Shown in pieces: positions 61,176 through 64,000 of a stretch of 64,000 nucleotides of DNA. The stretch comes from Shewanella baltica (lineage in GTDB: Bacteria > Pseudomonadota > Gammaproteobacteria > Enterobacterales > Shewanellaceae), in the NCBI RefSeq assembly GCF_900456975.1, contig NZ_UGYM01000002.1, positions 1,054,001 to 1,118,000 of the forward strand. The letters run 5' to 3'. How positions within the stretch are numbered: position 1 is the stretch's first letter; every line of letters begins with the position of its first letter. A program made the position numbers and the translations under genes. The notes below the pieces were generated by a model. The model was not told the DNA's origin. It was given only the letters and a program-made list of their open reading frames with translations, and ran no database searches.

Positions 61176-64000
61176 GTGATGGAGATCATCCGCGGAGCCC
61201 CTGCACTCTCGACGTTTAGGGTGCAAAAGCTGATGGAGGCCTGCGAAAACGCTGCGCTTCCGGTACGCCAAATCTATGCTGAGTATGTCCATTTAGCGGA
61301 TTTGAGCGAGTTGCTTGATACAAATGAACGCCAGCAACTTGAAAAAATTCTCACCTATGGACCTGCGATAGAAGCTCATATCCCCCAAGGTTCACTCCTG
61401 TTTGTCACTCCTCGCCCCGGTACTATTTCTCCTTGGTCTTCAAAAGCCACTGACATCGCGCACAATTGTGGCCTTGGTAAAGTGAAGCGTTTGGAGCGAG
61501 GCGTTGCGTATTATGTCGAGTCAGATGCACTGACAGTGGCGCAGCAACAAGCCTTAAATGTGCTGTTGCACGATCGCATGGTTGAAATCATGCTTGATGA
61601 TTTTGCCAAAGCCGATGTGTTATTCAAACGCACTGAACCTGCGCCGTTTAAGAGCGTCAATATTCTTGCCGAAGGTCGCCGCGCACTTGAAGTGGCTAAC
61701 ACAGCATTGGGCCTTGCCTTAGCCGAAGATGAAATCGACTATTTAGTCGAAAACTTCGTCCGTTTAGGCCGTAATCCCCATGACATCGAATTGATGATGT
61801 TTGCTCAAGCGAACTCTGAGCATTGTCGTCATAAGATTTTTAACGCAGATTGGACAATTGACGGTGAAGTTCAGCCTAAGTCATTGTTCAAAATGATCAA
61901 GAACACCTTTGAAACCACACCAGATCACGTGTTATCTGCCTACAAAGATAACGCCGCTGTGATGGAAGGCTCGGTAGCCGGTCGTTTCTTCCCCGATCCA
62001 GATGGGGTGTACAACTACCACACTGAACCTATGCACATCCTGATGAAAGTGGAAACCCACAACCATCCAACCGCCATCAGCCCCTATCCTGGCGCTGCAA
62101 CCGGTTCAGGTGGTGAAATCCGTGATGAAGGCGCGACGGGTCGTGGTTCTAAACCTAAAGCAGGTTTAACGGGCTTTAGCGTATCAAATTTAAAAATCCC
62201 GGGTTTTGTTCAACCATGGGAAGGTAACTACGGTAAGCCAGATCGTATCGTTAGCGCGCTCGATATCATGACCGAAGGCCCACTGGGCGGTGCGGCATTT
62301 AACAACGAGTTTGGTCGTCCTGCGCTGGTCGGTTATTTCCGTACCTACGAGCAGGAAGTCAGCAGCCATAACGGCGTAGAAGTCCGTGGTTACCATAAGC
62401 CGATTATGTTAGCCGGTGGTTTGGGCAACATTCGTGAAGAGCATGTACAGAAGGGCGAAATCACCGTCGGCGCTAAGCTGATTGTGCTGGGTGGCCCTGC
62501 GATGAACATTGGTTTGGGCGGCGGCGCTGCTTCATCTATGGCATCGGGTCAATCGAGTGAAGATCTCGACTTTGCTTCAGTGCAACGTGAAAACCCAGAA
62601 ATGGAACGTCGTTGTCAGGAAGTGATTGACCGCTGTTGGCAGCTTGGCGATAAAAACCCTATCCAATTTATCCACGATGTGGGCGCGGGCGGTTTGTCGA
62701 ACGCTTTCCCTGAACTTGTGAATGACGGCGAGCGCGGCGGTTTATTTAATCTGCGTAACGTGCCTTCAGATGAGCCAGGCATGAGCCCGCTGGAAATCTG
62801 GTGTAACGAATCACAAGAACGTTATGTGATGTCAGTTGCCCCTGAAAACCTCGAACTATTTACTGCCATTTGTGAGCGCGAGCGCGCACCGTTTGCGGTT
62901 GTGGGTGAAGCGACGGCGGAGAAACACCTGACCCTTAGCGACAGCCATTTCGATAATAATCCTATCGATTTACCGCTCGAAGTCTTATTAGGCAAAGCGC
63001 CTAAGATGAGCCGCGATGTGGTATCAGCCAAAGCGGTATCTCCAGCGCTAGCGCAAGATAATATTGATGTTAAAGAAGCGGTTAAACGCGTGCTGAGCTT
63101 GCCTACAGTTGCGGATAAAACCTTCCTTATCACCATTGGCGACCGCACTGTAACGGGTTTAGTTAACCGTGACCAAATGGTCGGTCCATGGCAAGTGCCT
63201 GTGGCCGATTGCGCTGTCACTGCGGCAAGCTTTGATACCTACGCCGGTGAAGCAATGTCACTGGGCGAGCGTACACCGCTGGCTCTGCTTGATTTTGGCG
63301 CATCTGCCCGTATGGCAGTGGCTGAATCAATCATGAACATCGCCGGTGCCGATATCGGTTCATTTAAGCGTATCAAGCTTTCTGCTAACTGGATGTCTGC
63401 TGCGGGTCACCCCGGTGAAGATGCGGGTCTTTATGAAGCGGTGAAAGCCGTAGGTGAAGAACTGTGTCCAGAGCTCAGCCTAACCATTCCGGTCGGTAAA
63501 GACTCTATGTCGATGAAGACCGCATGGCAGCAAGATGGCGCGGATAAAACCGTGACGTCGCCAATGTCATTGGTGATTACTGCTTTTGGCGTGGTACAAG
63601 ACATTCGTAATACAGTGACGCCAGAGCTTCGCACAGATAAAGGCGAAACGTCTTTACTGTTAGTGGATCTCGGTGCGGGTAAAAATCGTTTAGGCGGTTC
63701 TTGTTTAGCCCAAGTGTTTGGTGAGCTGGGTGATATTGCGCCGGATCTTGATGATGCTGCACTGCTGCGCGGTTTCTTTGAAACCATGCAAAATCTAGTG
63801 GCTAAGAAATCCGTTATCGCTTACCACGACCGAAGCGACGGTGGTTTATTTACCACCTTAGTGGAAATGGCCTTTGCGGGTAATACTGGCTTAGACATAG
63901 ATGTAGAAGATTTGCAGGGCACGGATTTAGAGCGACTCTTTAATGAAGAGCTCGGCGCTGTGCTGCAAGTAAGCCGCGACAACGCTGCGAAAATTGCCGC
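61176..64000 (+). CDS. purL: Phosphoribosylformylglycinamidine synthase PurL (partial, runs off the right edge)
   Basis: Large single-chain FGAM synthase of purine biosynthesis, ATP- and glutamine-dependent. The window shows the first 941 codons of a protein usually about 1295 residues long. The N-terminus ([20 protein letters not shown]) and [22 protein letters not shown] are as in E. coli, followed by [42 protein letters not shown] and the second synthase half with DRSDGG near 63830. The GTG at 61176 is chosen because AAGGTGAA sits 7 nt upstream and the product then starts MMEI like E. coli; the next codon is ATG. The glutaminase domain lies outside the window. Confidence 0.96.
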   Translation, partial: MMEIIRGAPALSTFRVQKLMEACENAALPVRQIYAEYVHLADLSELLDTNERQQLEKILTYGPAIEAHIPQGSLLFVTPRPGTISPWSSKATDIAHNCGLGKVKRLERGVAYYVESDALTVAQQQALNVLLHDRMVEIMLDDFAKADVLFKRTEPAPFKSVNILAEGRRALEVANTALGLALAEDEIDYLVENFVRLGRNPHDIELMMFAQANSEHCRHKIFNADWTIDGEVQPKSLFKMIKNTFETTPDHVLSAYKDNAAVMEGSVAGRFFPDPDGVYNYHTEPMHILMKVETHNHPTAISPYPGAATGSGGEIRDEGATGRGSKPKAGLTGFSVSNLKIPGFVQPWEGNYGKPDRIVSALDIMTEGPLGGAAFNNEFGRPALVGYFRTYEQEVSSHNGVEVRGYHKPIMLAGGLGNIREEHVQKGEITVGAKLIVLGGPAMNIGLGGGAASSMASGQSSEDLDFASVQRENPEMERRCQEVIDRCWQLGDKNPIQFIHDVGAGGLSNAFPELVNDGERGGLFNLRNVPSDEPGMSPLEIWCNESQERYVMSVAPENLELFTAICERERAPFAVVGEATAEKHLTLSDSHFDNNPIDLPLEVLLGKAPKMSRDVVSAKAVSPALAQDNIDVKEAVKRVLSLPTVADKTFLITIGDRTVTGLVNRDQMVGPWQVPVADCAVTAASFDTYAGEAMSLGERTPLALLDFGASARMAVAESIMNIAGADIGSFKRIKLSANWMSAAGHPGEDAGLYEAVKAVGEELCPELSLTIPVGKDSMSMKTAWQQDGADKTVTSPMSLVITAFGVVQDIRNTVTPELRTDKGETSLLLVDLGAGKNRLGGSCLAQVFGELGDIAPDLDDAALLRGFFETMQNLVAKKSVIAYHDRSDGGLFTTLVEMAFAGNTGLDIDVEDLQGTDLERLFNEELGAVLQVSRDNAAKIA

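Overview
This window looks like ordinary core chromosome from a gammaproteobacterium, most likely a Shewanella (Alteromonadales). The basis is family resemblance and gene order: trmB-yggL-glsB-yggN facing mutY-yggX, rdgB-hemW with yggT-yggU-proC-yggS beside pilT-pilU, rlmN-pilW-rodZ-ispG-hisS-yfgM-bamB-der, and xseA divergent from guaB-guaA, then tadA, mltF and purL. I saw no prophage, insertion sequence, rRNA operon or CRISPR array. The species call is inference; no search was run.

Layout. 1-960: a two-tRNA operon (Phe-GAA, Thr-TGT, minus strand) followed by about 440 bp of degenerate ~145-bp tandem repeats that carry the 3' half of the Thr tRNA. 1.2-7.1 kb: cytochrome b561/YceI pair, the mutY-yggX operon, and trmB-yggL-glsB-yggN. 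7.5-11 kb: an orphan LysR regulator, a candidate small RNA and a DUF885 peptidase-like protein. 11-16.2 kb (minus): hemW-rdgB, a DUF4426 protein, yggU-yggT-proC-yggS. 16.3-20.2 kb: the pilus retraction ATPases pilT and pilU, an exported glutathione-peroxidase-like protein and ferrochelatase. 20.3-27.6 kb: ruvX-yqgE, a SUI1-like factor, a small membrane protein behind a perfect Fur box, a DUF4136 lipoprotein, a TRIC/YicG-type channel, periplasmic Tpx, an ompA-like/mscS pair and threonine aldolase.

27.7-44.4 kb is the most accessory-looking part: an HDOD-GAF signalling protein, an exported NTF2-like protein, a membrane-anchored MtfA-like peptidase, an orphan periplasmic binding protein translationally coupled to a membrane diguanylate cyclase, a chromosomal ParA-like ATPase coupled to a ribbon-helix-helix protein, a possible pair of tiny coupled ORFs, three GNAT acetyltransferases, a pirin-doxX operon with a divergent LysR gene, a 5'-nucleotidase without a signal peptide, and a CNNM/CorB-type protein. 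44.5-64 kb returns to housekeeping: rRNA modification, pilus assembly, cell shape, isoprenoids, histidyl-tRNA synthetase, outer-membrane assembly, ribosome GTPase, exonuclease VII, GMP synthesis, tRNA deaminase, lytic transglycosylase and purL, which runs off the right edge.

The points most worth a second look are the tRNA-Thr repeat array (reminiscent of the E. coli tyrT distal repeats), the binding-protein/diguanylate-cyclase pair, the ParA/RHH module with its upstream small hydrophobic ORF, a promoter-to-terminator small-RNA candidate near 8.6-8.8 kb, and a 39-residue basic ORF at 59.1 kb.
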